Numbered from the stretch's first letter, positions 25,907-35,738 are shown. The stretch: 64,000 bases of DNA from Peribacillus butanolivorans (GCF_001273755.1 NZ_LGYA01000001.1:2289648-2353647), one strand, 5' to 3'. Translations and numbers: made by a program. The notes: generated by a model not told the origin, from the letters alone.

Positions 25907-27073
25907 ATGGAAGTTTTAAAAAACGATGTAGAAATTAAAAGGACACATACACATCTTGAACCAGTACAACACCTAGGTTCGAATAAAAATGATGTAGAGG
26001 TAAAAGGAGCATTTAAACAATTTGGATCAAATGTTGTATTAAATGGCATTGATTTAGAGGTGAAGCAAGGAGAGTTACTTACTCTTCTTGGTCCTTCTGG
26101 ATGTGGAAAGTCGACAACCTTAAATCTTATTGCAGGTTTTCTCGATGCAGATCAAGGTGAGGTTTATATTAAAGGGAACAATGTAACAAAGGTTCCGCCA
26201 TATAAGAGAGATTTAGGTATGGTTTTTCAAACTTATTCCCTTTTTCCTCATATGACAGTCTATGAAAATCTCAGCTTTGGATTGAAGTTGCGAAAAGTAG
26301 GTAAAGCTGAACAAAAAAAGAAAATAAGTAAAGCACTTGAATTAGTAAAAATGTCAGGATTGGAAAATCGTTATCCGAGAGAATTATCAGGAGGGCAACG
26401 TCAGCGTGTAGCTATTTCCAGGGCACTTGTAGTTGAGCCAGAACTCCTTTTACTTGATGAGCCGCTTTCAAATCTTGACGCTAAGTTACGCCATGAGCTA
26501 AGAGCAGAGATTAAACGTTTACAAAAGGAGATTGGGGTAACAACTATTTTTGTAACACATGATCAAGAAGAAGCTCTGTCTATGTCAGATCGAGTAGTGG
26601 TTATGAATGCAGGGAAAATCGAACAAATCAGTACCCCAACTGATATTTACAATCATCCTAAGACAGAATTCGTCTTTCAATTTATTGGAAAGTCAAATTG
26701 TTTTGAAGGTAAAGTTTCAGAAGTGGATAAGCGGAGAATTTCAGTCAAAATAGGTGATGATATCACTCATGTTGATGCAGATAATATCATGGGAAATGAT
26801 AGCAATTTGAAAGCCGGGGATGAGGTGAAGATGTATATTAGACCCGAAAAGGTACAAATTGTTCCTGCAGAAGAAACCGCTTTATCACTTTTTGATTACC
26901 ATAAAGCCAAGATTAGTCAAATTAATTATCTTGGTACGTCATGGGAAATTAATGTTTTATTACAAGGAAAAAGTGTTCAAGTTTTGACTTCTTCTTTTAA
27001 TTCTTCATGGCAAAATGGGAGTGAGGTGTATATCGGATGGAGCCCATCAGAAGTTATGCTAGTCAAGAAATAG
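25907..27073 (+). CDS. ABC transporter ATP-binding protein (PotA/FbpC-like)
   Basis: Walker A is GPSGCGKST, the signature LSGGQRQRVAISRAL and Walker B LLLDEPLSNLD, with switch His in VTHDQEEAL. A C-terminal TOBE-like domain occupies about 290-388 (VKMYIRPEKVQIV). The first 33 residues are an extension before the usual start of such ATPases. They contain a partial repeat: KNDVEIK near residue 5 and KNDVEVK near residue 27. GGAG lies about 12 nt before the ATG. The 3' end overlaps the first permease gene by 37 bp. Confidence 0.93.
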   Translation: MEVLKNDVEIKRTHTHLEPVQHLGSNKNDVEVKGAFKQFGSNVVLNGIDLEVKQGELLTLLGPSGCGKSTTLNLIAGFLDADQGEVYIKGNNVTKVPPYKRDLGMVFQTYSLFPHMTVYENLSFGLKLRKVGKAEQKKKISKALELVKMSGLENRYPRELSGGQRQRVAISRALVVEPELLLLDEPLSNLDAKLRHELRAEIKRLQKEIGVTTIFVTHDQEEALSMSDRVVVMNAGKIEQISTPTDIYNHPKTEFVFQFIGKSNCFEGKVSEVDKRRISVKIGDDITHVDADNIMGNDSNLKAGDEVKMYIRPEKVQIVPAEETALSLFDYHKAKISQINYLGTSWEINVLLQGKSVQVLTSSFNSSWQNGSEVYIGWSPSEVMLVKK

Positions 27074-27981
27074 AAAAGGATTTGAATCCAATAGAGCCAC
27101 AAAAAGAACCTAAATTCAAAAAAAGAAAAGTTTGGATACCTGGACTACTCCTTTTAACACCTATTTTATTATTTATCTTTGGTTTCTTTGTCATTCCAAT
27201 GCTATATATTCTATATTTAAGCTTTATTTCAACTGATAATCTTGGTGGGGCAGATGCAGTATATAGCTTGAAAAACTACACACAAATATTTACGGATAGT
27301 TACTATTTGTCTTCTTTATGGTTGACAGTGAAAATCAGTTTATATTCGGTTTTAGTTTCTCTATTTCTAGGTTATCCAGTAGCAATGACAATGGCAAAAA
27401 GTTCAGCACGAATTAGAGGGTACATCACTCTCTTGATCGTGTCACCACTTTTGGTAAGTATAGTGGTTCGTAATTTTGGTTGGTATCTATTGCTACTACC
27501 TAACGGAACGATAAATCAAACGTTGATGGCTCTATGTATTATAGATACTCCATTGAAACTACTATTTTCGGAAATTGGAGTTGTTATCGGGCTATCTAAC
27601 GCATACCTGCCTTTCATGATCTTATCTATTGTTGCTAGCTTATATAATATTGATCCTTCTTTAGATAAGGCGGGAGCAATTCTTGGGGCAAGTCCATTCA
27701 GAAGGTTCTTTTCAATTACTTTGCCGCTAAGTATACCTGGTATTGTCTCTGGTTGCATTCTTGTATTTAGCTTGTCGATGAGTGCCTATGTTACACCTGC
27801 ACTAATGGGCGGAGCAAATGTACCAGTAATGCCAGTTGTCATATATGATCAAATAAATAACTTGCTTCACTGGACATTTGGATCAGCTCTTTCTTATATT
27901 CTATTAGCAACAACTGTCATTTCAGTAGCTGTCTTTACTAGAATGTTTGAAAAAGGGAAATTTAAGGAGGTATTCCGATGA
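27037..27981 (+). CDS. ABC transporter permease (PotB-like)
   Basis: An inner-membrane permease of 314 residues with six membrane segments after a charged 30-residue N-terminus. The EAA-type loop is DKAGAILGASPFRRFFSITL followed by PLSIPGIVSG. It forms the channel with the next gene product. GTGAGGTG precedes the ATG, which lies inside the ATPase gene. Confidence 0.92.
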   Translation: MEPIRSYASQEIEKDLNPIEPQKEPKFKKRKVWIPGLLLLTPILLFIFGFFVIPMLYILYLSFISTDNLGGADAVYSLKNYTQIFTDSYYLSSLWLTVKISLYSVLVSLFLGYPVAMTMAKSSARIRGYITLLIVSPLLVSIVVRNFGWYLLLLPNGTINQTLMALCIIDTPLKLLFSEIGVVIGLSNAYLPFMILSIVASLYNIDPSLDKAGAILGASPFRRFFSITLPLSIPGIVSGCILVFSLSMSAYVTPALMGGANVPVMPVVIYDQINNLLHWTFGSALSYILLATTVISVAVFTRMFEKGKFKEVFR

Positions 27982-28787
27982 TGAAAACTCTTGGTGGCCT
28001 TCGCATCGCTGTTGCTGTGTTAGCAATAATCTACATCTTAATACCACTCATTGTAGTTATACCGGCTTCTTTTACAAGTGCTAATTATCCAAGTTTTCCA
28101 GCAGAAGGTTTCTCACTACAATGGTATACCAAAATTTTAGAGCGCCCTGAGTTTTTGGAAGCATTTATTAATAGTGCCAAATTCGCCGCCTTAGCAGCTA
28201 TTTTCTCCGTCATATTTGGAACTTTAGGGGCTCTTGGCATTGCAAAGTATGATATACCCGGCAAATCGTATATTACGGCTCTCTTAACTTCTCCATTAAG
28301 TGTGCCGCAGCTTGTTTTAGGTATTGCACTGTTGATGTATTTCACACCAATGATGCTTGCCGGTACTTCTACAGGATTTTTAATTGCCCATATTGTCATT
28401 TGTATCCCATATGTAATGCGTCTCGTTTTAACTGGTTTAAGTGGATTTGATTATAATCTTGAACGTGCTGCAGCAATACTTGGTGCTAATCCACTTACTG
28501 TTTTTTTGAAAGTGACACTTCCGCTTATTGGATCAGCTGCTATCTCAGGAGGACTATTTGCATTTCTAACATCATTTGATAATGTAACTGTCTCTCTTTT
28601 TATGGTATCACCTGAAATGCGTACGCTTCCAATTGAGATTTTTTCACAAATGCAGGATGCCTATAATCCAATCGTTGCTTCCGTGTCAAGCGTAGTTATT
28701 TTCATATCAGTCGTTCTAATCGTTATACTTGAAAAAATTCAAGGTGTCGGAAAGGTTTTCGGCGGTTCTCATCATACAAACGGTTAA
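27978..28787 (+). CDS. ABC transporter permease (PotC-like)
   Basis: The second permease has 269 residues and six membrane segments, with EAA loop ERAAAILGANPLTVFLKVTL. It overlaps the previous gene by 4 bp (ATGA), and AAGGAGG sits just upstream, so the two are coupled. It ends the sigma-54 operon. The convergent racemase-like gene follows without an obvious terminator hairpin. Confidence 0.92.
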   Translation: MMKTLGGLRIAVAVLAIIYILIPLIVVIPASFTSANYPSFPAEGFSLQWYTKILERPEFLEAFINSAKFAALAAIFSVIFGTLGALGIAKYDIPGKSYITALLTSPLSVPQLVLGIALLMYFTPMMLAGTSTGFLIAHIVICIPYVMRLVLTGLSGFDYNLERAAAILGANPLTVFLKVTLPLIGSAAISGGLFAFLTSFDNVTVSLFMVSPEMRTLPIEIFSQMQDAYNPIVASVSSVVIFISVVLIVILEKIQGVGKVFGGSHHTNG

Positions 28788-28863
28788 TAGAAACGTAGAC
28801 AATAAGTTTATTATTCACTTGCTTGAATCAACTAATTTTTTAGACATTTGCCCCTGCGGGTTT

Positions 28864-29505
28864 TTACACAATTTGTCCATTCAAATAAGCTAAACACCGT
28901 TTTGCTGCTGATAAAGGAGCCGTTAGGATGGGGACAGAAGGGTTAACCAGCTTTGCTACATGTTCCATACTATATTGGGAAAGCACAATCACTTCTGTTC
29001 TTCCATCCATTTGTTCAACCATCATTTTTACCCGCTCGTCATGTTCTGCTCTTTTTCCTTGCGATAATAAGTGGATAATCCCAGGATCAACTATGGATTC
29101 CACAATACAGTCTGGGTTTTTATCTCTTAGATAATTTTGAAGGGCGATTGGTGTTTCTTTTACCGTAGATATTAGACCGATACTATTATATTGAAGTGCT
29201 TCATCAAGCATCGCTTCATCTGACCGAAATAACTTCACAGGATAAAGAGGTTGTAAAATTGATGTAATATCGTTAAATGCAGAGCAGGTAAGTTGAATAC
29301 AGGAAACACCAGAGTCATAGGCTAAGTTCACTAATAAAGAAAAGCGGCGAATGATTTCTGGAGTTAGCGTGCCGCTTTTTCCCATTAAAGCAAGCAGGTT
29401 CGTGTCCATAAAATGAAGAAGCTCAAGGTCTGGTTCAACTGTCTGAAACGCTTTTTCAATCGGATTTAGTGCGGTTGTTGTTGCATGAATCAATGCAATT
29501 TTCAA
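28864..29505 (-). CDS. Aspartate/glutamate racemase-family protein
   Basis: A protein of about 213 residues with the family core: KIALIHATTTALNPIEKAF, the first catalytic Cys in CIQLTCSAFNDI, and a late EVIVLSQYSMEHVAK segment. In that late segment Ser replaces the second Cys of classical racemases. The family includes Asp/Glu and hydantoin racemases and maleate isomerases. AAAAGGAGGG places the start at the TTG at 29505; the frame is open to 29571. Convergent with the transporter operon, it may act on the imported compound. The altered second Cys argues against simple racemase activity. Confidence 0.75.
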   Translation of the reverse strand: MKIALIHATTTALNPIEKAFQTVEPDLELLHFMDTNLLALMGKSGTLTPEIIRRFSLLVNLAYDSGVSCIQLTCSAFNDITSILQPLYPVKLFRSDEAMLDEALQYNSIGLISTVKETPIALQNYLRDKNPDCIVESIVDPGIIHLLSQGKRAEHDERVKMMVEQMDGRTEVIVLSQYSMEHVAKLVNPSVPILTAPLSAAKRCLAYLNGQIV

Positions 29506-29866
29506 TAGAAACCCTCCTTTTCCTTTAATTTCATTATATCTAGCAGGACACTGTAACGCTATTATATTCATTAAAAATGAATACGAATGACAGAGGTTAC
29601 AAAATCACTTCGATAAAAACCTTATTTAATAAAAAATGTTGGATAGGTATTCAATAAAGTATGTCTCTTGTTAGGAAAATGATAAAGTGTTTGACTGAAG
29701 TAGTGATTTCAGTTATCGATATCTTTTCTGTCGTGAAACACGTATGTGTACGATCTTTTCGATCAACCATATTTTTATTCGAAAACTATTAAGAGGGTAT
29801 GATGATTTTTTCTATTCATTTATCTCTAGATTATTATAGAGAAGGAAGTGAGAAGCATAGAGATGA
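29506..29866. other. Intergenic region upstream of the glcD remnant
   Basis: No intact gene. It may contain further eroded sequence of the former glcD region, but no similarity could be read. Confidence 0.3.
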
Positions 29867-30132
29867 AATTTCCCTAGAGGTTCAGGTACTTCACTAAGTG
29901 GTGGACCATTACCAGTTAAAGGTGGTATGGTTCTTGATTTGACTCGTTTAAGTGATAAATTGATTATAGACTGCGAAAATATGCTTGCCATTGTTTCTCC
30001 AGAATAATTACGGCAAATATACATAAAAAAGCTGAAGAAGTGGGATTGTTCTATCCACCTGACCCTAGTAGTTCCAATGTGGCCACTATAGGTGGGAATT
30101 TTTTAGAAAATGAAAAAATGAAAGATCTATAA
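29867..30132 (+). pseudogene. glcD remnant (glycolate oxidase FAD subunit)
   Basis: The frame reads PRGSGTSLSGGPLPVKGGMV then LDLTRLSDKLIID, up to NMLAIVSPE. After a one-base frameshift near 30004 it continues ITANIHKKAEEVGLFYPPDP then SSSNVATIGGNFLEN. This is the FAD-binding domain of GlcD-type oxidases. Only about 85 codons of a protein of about 470 remain. The gene is dead. Confidence 0.85.
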
Positions 30133-30275
30133 GAAACACATGCTGCCACGGTCATCACTGTTAATCCTGCTGCCAGATGCAAATGAGCATTGGCATTCAA
30201 AGAGAAGGAGCGGCAAAGTGAATCAAAAGTATGCATCTTGTTAAAATACTCACTGAGGCTTGCGGAATACATTAA
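30133..30275 (+). pseudogene. glcF remnant (glycolate oxidase Fe-S subunit, C-terminus)
   Basis: The frame reads ETHAATVITVNP, then after a frameshift CQMQMSIGIQREGAAK, a stop, and IKSMHLVKILTEACGIH followed by TAA. This matches the C-terminal end of GlcF (NPGCxxQ motif and the HxVELLA-like tail). It directly follows the glcD remnant, so an internal deletion joined the two. Confidence 0.75.
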
Positions 30276-30828
30276 TGGATAGAAAAATGCGGTAATTAGT
30301 CAATAGAACAAGTAAGCATAAAAAGCATCTGCAATTCCTTTAAATAAGGAGAACTTGCTGGTGCTTATTGTTCATCCATAATAATCTATTTCATGCTCAA
30401 TTCTTAAAGCATATGCTACGAAATTATATGATTGATTTCAATATATACTATAGCTGTCTGACTCGGTAACTAACATTATCAGGTGCTCGAAATGTGCTGG
30501 TAAAAAATCTAAGGAGAACTTATATACAAAATATGCAGTTTAAGGGTTGTTGAACAGAACGGATGGCTCTATACCATTTTATTAGCTCCATTATATCGAA
30601 AGCTAGGGTGAGCCGCCTCGATGACCCCTTTTAGTTCGATTGATTAAAACCATTAATTGATATTACTAATCATAAGGCCTTGAAATTTTACTATATTAAC
30701 ATATGGAAAAGGGTATAATAAGAAATGTAAGAATAAATTTCTTATTATAAAGGATATTTGTAGTATCGGGTTTAATTTTTTATAAAACCTTAGATACTTA
30801 CATAAAGACAGAAGGAGAAATGATTCGT
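30276..30828. other. Intergenic region, nothing recognised
   Basis: About 550 bp with no credible ORF. It follows the glcDF remnant and is probably eroded sequence. The HEAT-repeat gene's ribosome binding site (GAAGGAG) is at its end. Confidence 0.35.
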
Positions 30829-31275
30829 TTGAATAATAAAGAAGCAAAAAAAATTGAGTTACCTGCAAATTATGAGGAATTAAAAAAATCTGCTAATCGT
30901 ACATCGAATTGGAGAGAACGTTTAGATGCGATTGAAGAGTTAGGTCAGTTCAAAAATAAACAAGTTATCGATGTACTTACACATATAATGAATAACGATG
31001 CTGTGTATAAGATTCAAGAGGCCGCTTACCGTAAACTTAAAGCATTCGGTGAAGATGTTCAATTACCTTCAAGGAAAAAAGGAGAATTGATTAAGGGATT
31101 ACGAAAAATCCTGTTAAGAATTAAGAAGAGCTTACCTGAAGATCATACGTTTAATGAATTCAAAGAGAAGTTAAAGAAAATGAGAATGGACATTTATGAT
31201 ACTTACGAAGGTGAAAAGGGAGCGGACTTTGATAATTGGCTTGAAAACACATGGACAGCCTTATCGAAAAAGTAA
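30829..31275 (+). CDS. HEAT-repeat domain protein
   Basis: A basic, helical protein of about 148 residues. Residues 15-75 contain a HEAT-type repeat pair (NWRERLDAIEELGQFKNKQV, IDVLTHIMNNDAVYKIQEAA). The C-terminal half is Lys-rich. The ATG at 30820 lies only 2 nt after GAAGGAG, so the TTG at 30829 is the likely start. Function unknown; HEAT repeats usually bind proteins or nucleic acids. Confidence 0.75.
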   Translation: MNNKEAKKIELPANYEELKKSANRTSNWRERLDAIEELGQFKNKQVIDVLTHIMNNDAVYKIQEAAYRKLKAFGEDVQLPSRKKGELIKGLRKILLRIKKSLPEDHTFNEFKEKLKKMRMDIYDTYEGEKGADFDNWLENTWTALSKK

Positions 31276-31350
31276 ATATTAAATGACACAATTTTATTTT
31301 AAAGAATATAAAGTAAGTTACACATTCAACTATTAGCGTTTTAGTTTAAT

Positions 31351-31394
31351 AACATAAGAAAAAGGAGCATTGTTTTGCTCCTTTTTCTTATGTT
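31351..31394. terminator. Terminator after the HEAT-repeat gene
   Basis: A perfect 19-bp stem (arms 31351-31369 and 31376-31394, with AAAAAGGAGCA and TGCTCCTTTTT). Confidence 0.8.
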
Positions 31395-32042
31395 TAAATA
31401 TCATTACATTAAAAATCACAAAAGGTATGCTCTTCTGATTCACTCAATATTGAATTCGTTAATAATTAATCATATTCCATATTAGGTGTTGTCTTACAAA
31501 GCATAAGCTGAGAAACCCAATATAGATGAAGCCATAAAGCAAAAGGGTCTTCTAATGAGAAACCTTTCAAGCTCCATAATGCCCTCCAAACACTTTGTAC
31601 ATTTCATTGTATATATAATGAATTATTTATTAATTCCCTCTAAAAACACATTTTCTTTATAACTCAACATAAAGTTATTAATACATATATTTGTGTCCAA
31701 AGATATTGATGTTAATTACATAACATGAAAAACCCTTTTTAGTATTTGCTGTAATGGTAGCTACCATCATCGTAGTATTCAAAAAGAACCTATCTACTCC
31801 TTAGTTGCTTTTAGTTTTCAAGGCTGTTACAACCTCCAATACTTAGAGACAAAAATATCTTTTTCTGAAATTAACAATATACAAGGAAACCAAGAGGCAA
31901 AACATATCCTGAAGTTTTAGATAGCACAGGAATACTTGTGCCTTTTTTAGAGGGAAATCTATTTGCTTATATTTACTTATTTTAGAAAAAGATATTTGAT
32001 AACAATTAACCAAGAATAATGATGATAACGAGGGGATTCTAT
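31395..32042. other. Intergenic region before the hydroxylase operon
   Basis: No credible ORF. A terminator-like hairpin lies at 31924-31948. The operon promoter probably lies after it. Confidence 0.35.
31924..31948 (+). terminator. Terminator-like hairpin upstream of the hydroxylase operon
   Basis: GCACAGG and CTTGTGC form a 7-bp stem (one G-T pair), loop AATA, followed by six T. It lies about 95 bp before the Mo-subunit gene, so it could be a leader terminator or the end of an unseen transcript. Confidence 0.6.
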
Positions 32043-34364
32043 ATGGATATTATCGGAAAAGGTGTAACTCGTAAAGATGCATGGGAAAAGGTGACAGGAC
32101 AAGCGATTTACACCGGTGACCATAAAGAAACAAAAATCCTTCATGTTAAAAAGGTAATTAGTCCTTATGGACATGCCAATATTAAAAATATTGACATAAC
32201 CAAGGCTGAAAAAGTTGCTGGAGTTCGTGCAATCATAACTGGCGGGAATTTACCGCTAACAGGAGAAGAAATCAGGGATCGGTACCCCATAGCTCAAGAT
32301 AAAGTCCGCTATCATGGAGAAGTTGTCGCACTTGTTGTTGCTGATACACCCAAACAAGCAAAATTTGCAGCAGACAGTATTCAAGTAATTTATGAACCTT
32401 TACCTGTTATCAATTCACCAATAGATGCCATAAATCCTAAATATCCTTTACTCCACCCAGATTTAGATACCTATAAAAAAATATCCGAGGTATTTCCTGA
32501 GCCAGGTACAAATATAGCAAATCGAACCAAAATCCGAAAAGGTGATATAAAAAAAGGTTGGCAAGAGAGCGATATTATTGTCGAGGAAAAGTTTTCATTT
32601 TCCCCTTCAGACCATGTTGCTATGGAAACAAGATGTTCCTTAGCAGAAATTCGTGCAGATAATAAAGTCGTGATAAGCTCTTCTTCTCAAGCACCATTTA
32701 TGATCAAGCGTTTAATAAGTGATTATTTTGGTGTTGAAATCGGAAATGTCATTGTAAACACGCCTCTAGTTGGTGGTGCTTTCGGTGGTAAAGCCTCGGT
32801 ACAACTTGAACTATTAGCCTATATTGCATCAAAGGCTGTTAATGGAAGGCTAGTAATAGTTGAAAATAGTCGTGAAGAGGATATTTTGACATCACCATGT
32901 CATATAGGATTAGATGCGACAGTGAAATTAGGATGTACAAAATCTGGTTTGCTTAAAATTGCGGAAATGACTTATCTTTGGGACGGAGGAGCATATGCTG
33001 ACAAGGCTACTGACCTGAGTCGTGCGGGGGCTGTAGATTGCACTGGTCCTTACAATATAGAAAATATTTGGTGTGATTCTCTTTGTATGTATACAAATCA
33101 TCCATATGCCTCACCTTATCGAGGCTTTGCTCATTCAGAAGTTTTGTTTGCATTTGAGCGGACTATGGATTCCCTTTCCAAAAAGCTTGGAATAGATCCA
33201 CTTGAACTTCGTGAAATGAATGCGATACTCCCAGGTAATTCCACTCCAACCCAGGTTCAATTGAATTCTAGCACGGTAGGTAATCTCCCTAAATGTATAA
33301 GTGAGCTTAAGAAAAAAATGAATTGGGAAGAGGGCCAGCTAGTTAAAATAAACGACAATACAATCAGGGCGAAAGGGATAGCTTGTGTATGGAAAACTTC
33401 TACGATTGATACCAACGCTGGCTCAGGTGTCATTTTAACCTTTAATCCTGATGGAAGTGTAAACGTCATATCAGGAGTAATAGAAATCGGTACAGGAACG
33501 AAAACGGTTTTAGCACAGATTGTATCTGAAAAATTGAAGATGGATATTGATCATGTAAAAGTTCAGATGGAGGTAAATACACAGAGTACTCCAGAACATT
33601 GGAAAACTGTAGCAAGTCGTGCGACATTAATGGCAGGGAGGGCAGCGATTCAAGCTGCCGAAGATGCTCTATTACAAATAAAGCAACTTGCTTCCATTGT
33701 GTTAAGAGCCCCAGTTGAAGACATCGACCTCGGTCAAGAAAGGGTATATCTAAGGGGTGATCCAGAAATTGGAATACCATTCAATCAGCTAGTTTATGGA
33801 TATAAATATCCTGATGGAAGTGCAATAGGAGGACAAATAATCGGTAGAGGACAATATACCATTCCACACATAACAAATTTAGACCCCGAAACAGGTGCAG
33901 GCAAGCCAGGACCTGAATGGACAGTTGGTGCACAAGGGGTTGAGGTAGAGTATGACATAAATGAGTATACTTACAAGATAGTCAGGGCAATATCTGTCAT
34001 TGATGCAGGAAAGGTACTGAATCAAAAAACTGCAGAAGGACAAATAATGGGTGCAATGAGCATGGGCTTAGCTTTTGGCGGACGTGAAACGTTCTACTTT
34101 GATAACTTTGGTAGGGTGTTGAATCCTCAATTTAGAACATATAGACCGTTAAGATATGGAGAAAATCCTGAATATATTTGTGAATTTGTAAATACACCAC
34201 AATTAGATGCTCCATATGGCGCTAGGGGCCTTGGAGAACATGGTCTTCTTGGCATGCCAGCTGCTCTCGGTAACTGTTTATCTCTTGCTGCTGGAATACC
34301 ATTAAACCAGTTGCCGTTAATCCCTGAACTTATTTGGAGAGGGAAGAAAGGGAGTAGACTGTGA
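32043..34364 (+). CDS. Xanthine dehydrogenase-family molybdenum-binding subunit
   Basis: A protein of about 773 residues, typical of the large Mo subunit (PucD/XdhA type). It starts IGKGVTRKDAWEKVTGQAIY. It has the Mo-cofactor segments VGGAFGGK, ASPYRGFAHSEVLFAFE and VGAQGVEVEYDINEYTYK, plus the active-site Glu region GARGLGEHG near the C-terminus. It hydroxylates purines or similar heterocycles; the substrate cannot be read. GAGGGG decides the ATG at 32043 over 32019. The FAD and Fe-S subunits follow. Confidence 0.92.
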   Translation: MDIIGKGVTRKDAWEKVTGQAIYTGDHKETKILHVKKVISPYGHANIKNIDITKAEKVAGVRAIITGGNLPLTGEEIRDRYPIAQDKVRYHGEVVALVVADTPKQAKFAADSIQVIYEPLPVINSPIDAINPKYPLLHPDLDTYKKISEVFPEPGTNIANRTKIRKGDIKKGWQESDIIVEEKFSFSPSDHVAMETRCSLAEIRADNKVVISSSSQAPFMIKRLISDYFGVEIGNVIVNTPLVGGAFGGKASVQLELLAYIASKAVNGRLVIVENSREEDILTSPCHIGLDATVKLGCTKSGLLKIAEMTYLWDGGAYADKATDLSRAGAVDCTGPYNIENIWCDSLCMYTNHPYASPYRGFAHSEVLFAFERTMDSLSKKLGIDPLELREMNAILPGNSTPTQVQLNSSTVGNLPKCISELKKKMNWEEGQLVKINDNTIRAKGIACVWKTSTIDTNAGSGVILTFNPDGSVNVISGVIEIGTGTKTVLAQIVSEKLKMDIDHVKVQMEVNTQSTPEHWKTVASRATLMAGRAAIQAAEDALLQIKQLASIVLRAPVEDIDLGQERVYLRGDPEIGIPFNQLVYGYKYPDGSAIGGQIIGRGQYTIPHITNLDPETGAGKPGPEWTVGAQGVEVEYDINEYTYKIVRAISVIDAGKVLNQKTAEGQIMGAMSMGLAFGGRETFYFDNFGRVLNPQFRTYRPLRYGENPEYICEFVNTPQLDAPYGARGLGEHGLLGMPAALGNCLSLAAGIPLNQLPLIPELIWRGKKGSRL

Positions 34365-35206
34365 TGTTATCTTACAATTTCGAATACTATAAACCAAAAT
34401 CCATAAAAGAAGCGATAGAACAATACCAAACATCAAAATCACAAGATAAAAAACCTTTGTACTATGGTGGAGGAACAGAAATTTTAACATTAGGACGTCT
34501 GAATTATATATATACCGATGCGATTATTGATTTAAAGGGTATTCCTGAATGTAAGGAATTCGGCTTTCAAAACAATGAACTAGTCATTGGTTCAACATTG
34601 AGTTTAAGTGTATTTGAAGAAAACAAGGTGTTCCCTTTATTAACGAATACTTCAAAAGAGGTTGCGGATTATTCATCAAGAAATTCAATTACTATAGGTG
34701 GAAATATATGTGGACAAATTTTTTATAGGGAGGCTGTACTGCCATTTTTATTATCAGATAGTACTGTAATTATTGCAGGTCCAAGCGGAGTAAAAAAATT
34801 TTTAATTAATGAGATTTTTAATAAAGAGTTACGCCTTGACGAAGGGGAATTTCTAGTTCAAATTGGTACAGAAAAAGAATATCTAAAAGCACCATACCTA
34901 AGTGTAAAGAAACGTAAGCAATGGGATACGGGATACCCACTTTTAACAGTTGCTGCTTTAAAAAAAGACGGGATTATTAGATTTGCATTCAGTGGGGTAT
35001 GCCCATATCCATTTCGTTCAATTCAAATGGAAAAAATACTAAATGACAAGAAATTATCTTATAAGGATCGAGTTTTAGCTTCTTTTGAGTATTTACCAAG
35101 TCCTATATTAAACGATATAGAAGGATCAGATGGATATAGATTATTTGTTTTAGAAAATACCCTATCTAATATTTTGTCATATTTAGGTGGTGAAGAACTT
35201 GAATAG
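34364..35206 (+). CDS. Xanthine dehydrogenase-family FAD-binding subunit
   Basis: The protein of about 280 residues (PucC/CoxM type) has the PCMH-type FAD motifs YYGGGTEIL and SSRNSITIGGNICGQ, plus a C-terminal CO-dehydrogenase flavoprotein domain (LSVKKRKQWDTGYPLLTVAA). It passes electrons from the Fe-S subunit to its acceptor. ATG at 34364 overlaps the previous stop by one base; GTG at 34361 is an alternative. AAGGGAG lies upstream. Confidence 0.9.
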   Translation: MLSYNFEYYKPKSIKEAIEQYQTSKSQDKKPLYYGGGTEILTLGRLNYIYTDAIIDLKGIPECKEFGFQNNELVIGSTLSLSVFEENKVFPLLTNTSKEVADYSSRNSITIGGNICGQIFYREAVLPFLLSDSTVIIAGPSGVKKFLINEIFNKELRLDEGEFLVQIGTEKEYLKAPYLSVKKRKQWDTGYPLLTVAALKKDGIIRFAFSGVCPYPFRSIQMEKILNDKKLSYKDRVLASFEYLPSPILNDIEGSDGYRLFVLENTLSNILSYLGGEELE

Positions 35207-35690
35207 GTACCCCACAAATCAAAGATTCACAATTAATTTAGAAATAAATAAAGAATGGTACGAGATAGATATACTGGCTTCAGATATATTGCTTGATGTA
35301 CTCCGAGATAAAATCGGACTTACTGGAGCTAAACCTGGATGTTTAAATGGGGACTGCGGGGCTTGTACTGTGATAGTGAATAATCAGCCAATAAAATCCT
35401 GTTTAATGTTAGCTATTGAGGCAATTGATACAGAAATTCTTACAATAGAAGGTCTCAAGGATACACCGATTCAAAGAGCATTTGTGGAGCATTTTGCTTT
35501 TCAATGCGGGTATTGTACATCAGGATTTATATTGATTTGTCAGGCATTACTCCTTAATGACAACAATCCTAGTCCTGAAAAGATTAAAACATGGCTTTCT
35601 TCGAATATTTGTCGTTGCACCGGATATAAAGAAATTGAAGAATCAATACGTTCAGTAATAAACAATATAAAAAATCAATCAATTAAGTGA
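35199..35690 (+). CDS. Xanthine dehydrogenase-family 2Fe-2S subunit
   Basis: A protein of about 163 residues with two Fe-S clusters. The plant-type ferredoxin cluster shows CLNGDCGACTV plus a later Cys. The [2Fe-2S]-binding domain shows CGYCTSGF and CRCTGYKEI. It completes the three-subunit hydroxylase (Mo, FAD, Fe-S). TTG at 35199 is preferred, GTG at 35187 is possible. It overlaps the FAD subunit gene. No PucA/PucB-like cofactor insertion genes are present in the window. Confidence 0.9.
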   Translation: MNRYPTNQRFTINLEINKEWYEIDILASDILLDVLRDKIGLTGAKPGCLNGDCGACTVIVNNQPIKSCLMLAIEAIDTEILTIEGLKDTPIQRAFVEHFAFQCGYCTSGFILICQALLLNDNNPSPEKIKTWLSSNICRCTGYKEIEESIRSVINNIKNQSIK

Positions 35691-35738
35691 CGTTTGTCAG
35701 TTTATCTGAATAAAATGCCTACATAGGGAGTGATGATA

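Noticed and set aside
31440..31620. Possible transposase or membrane-protein fragment on the minus strand (segments such as LEDPFALWLHLYWVSQL)
   Set aside because: The reading is interrupted and no family could be named with confidence.
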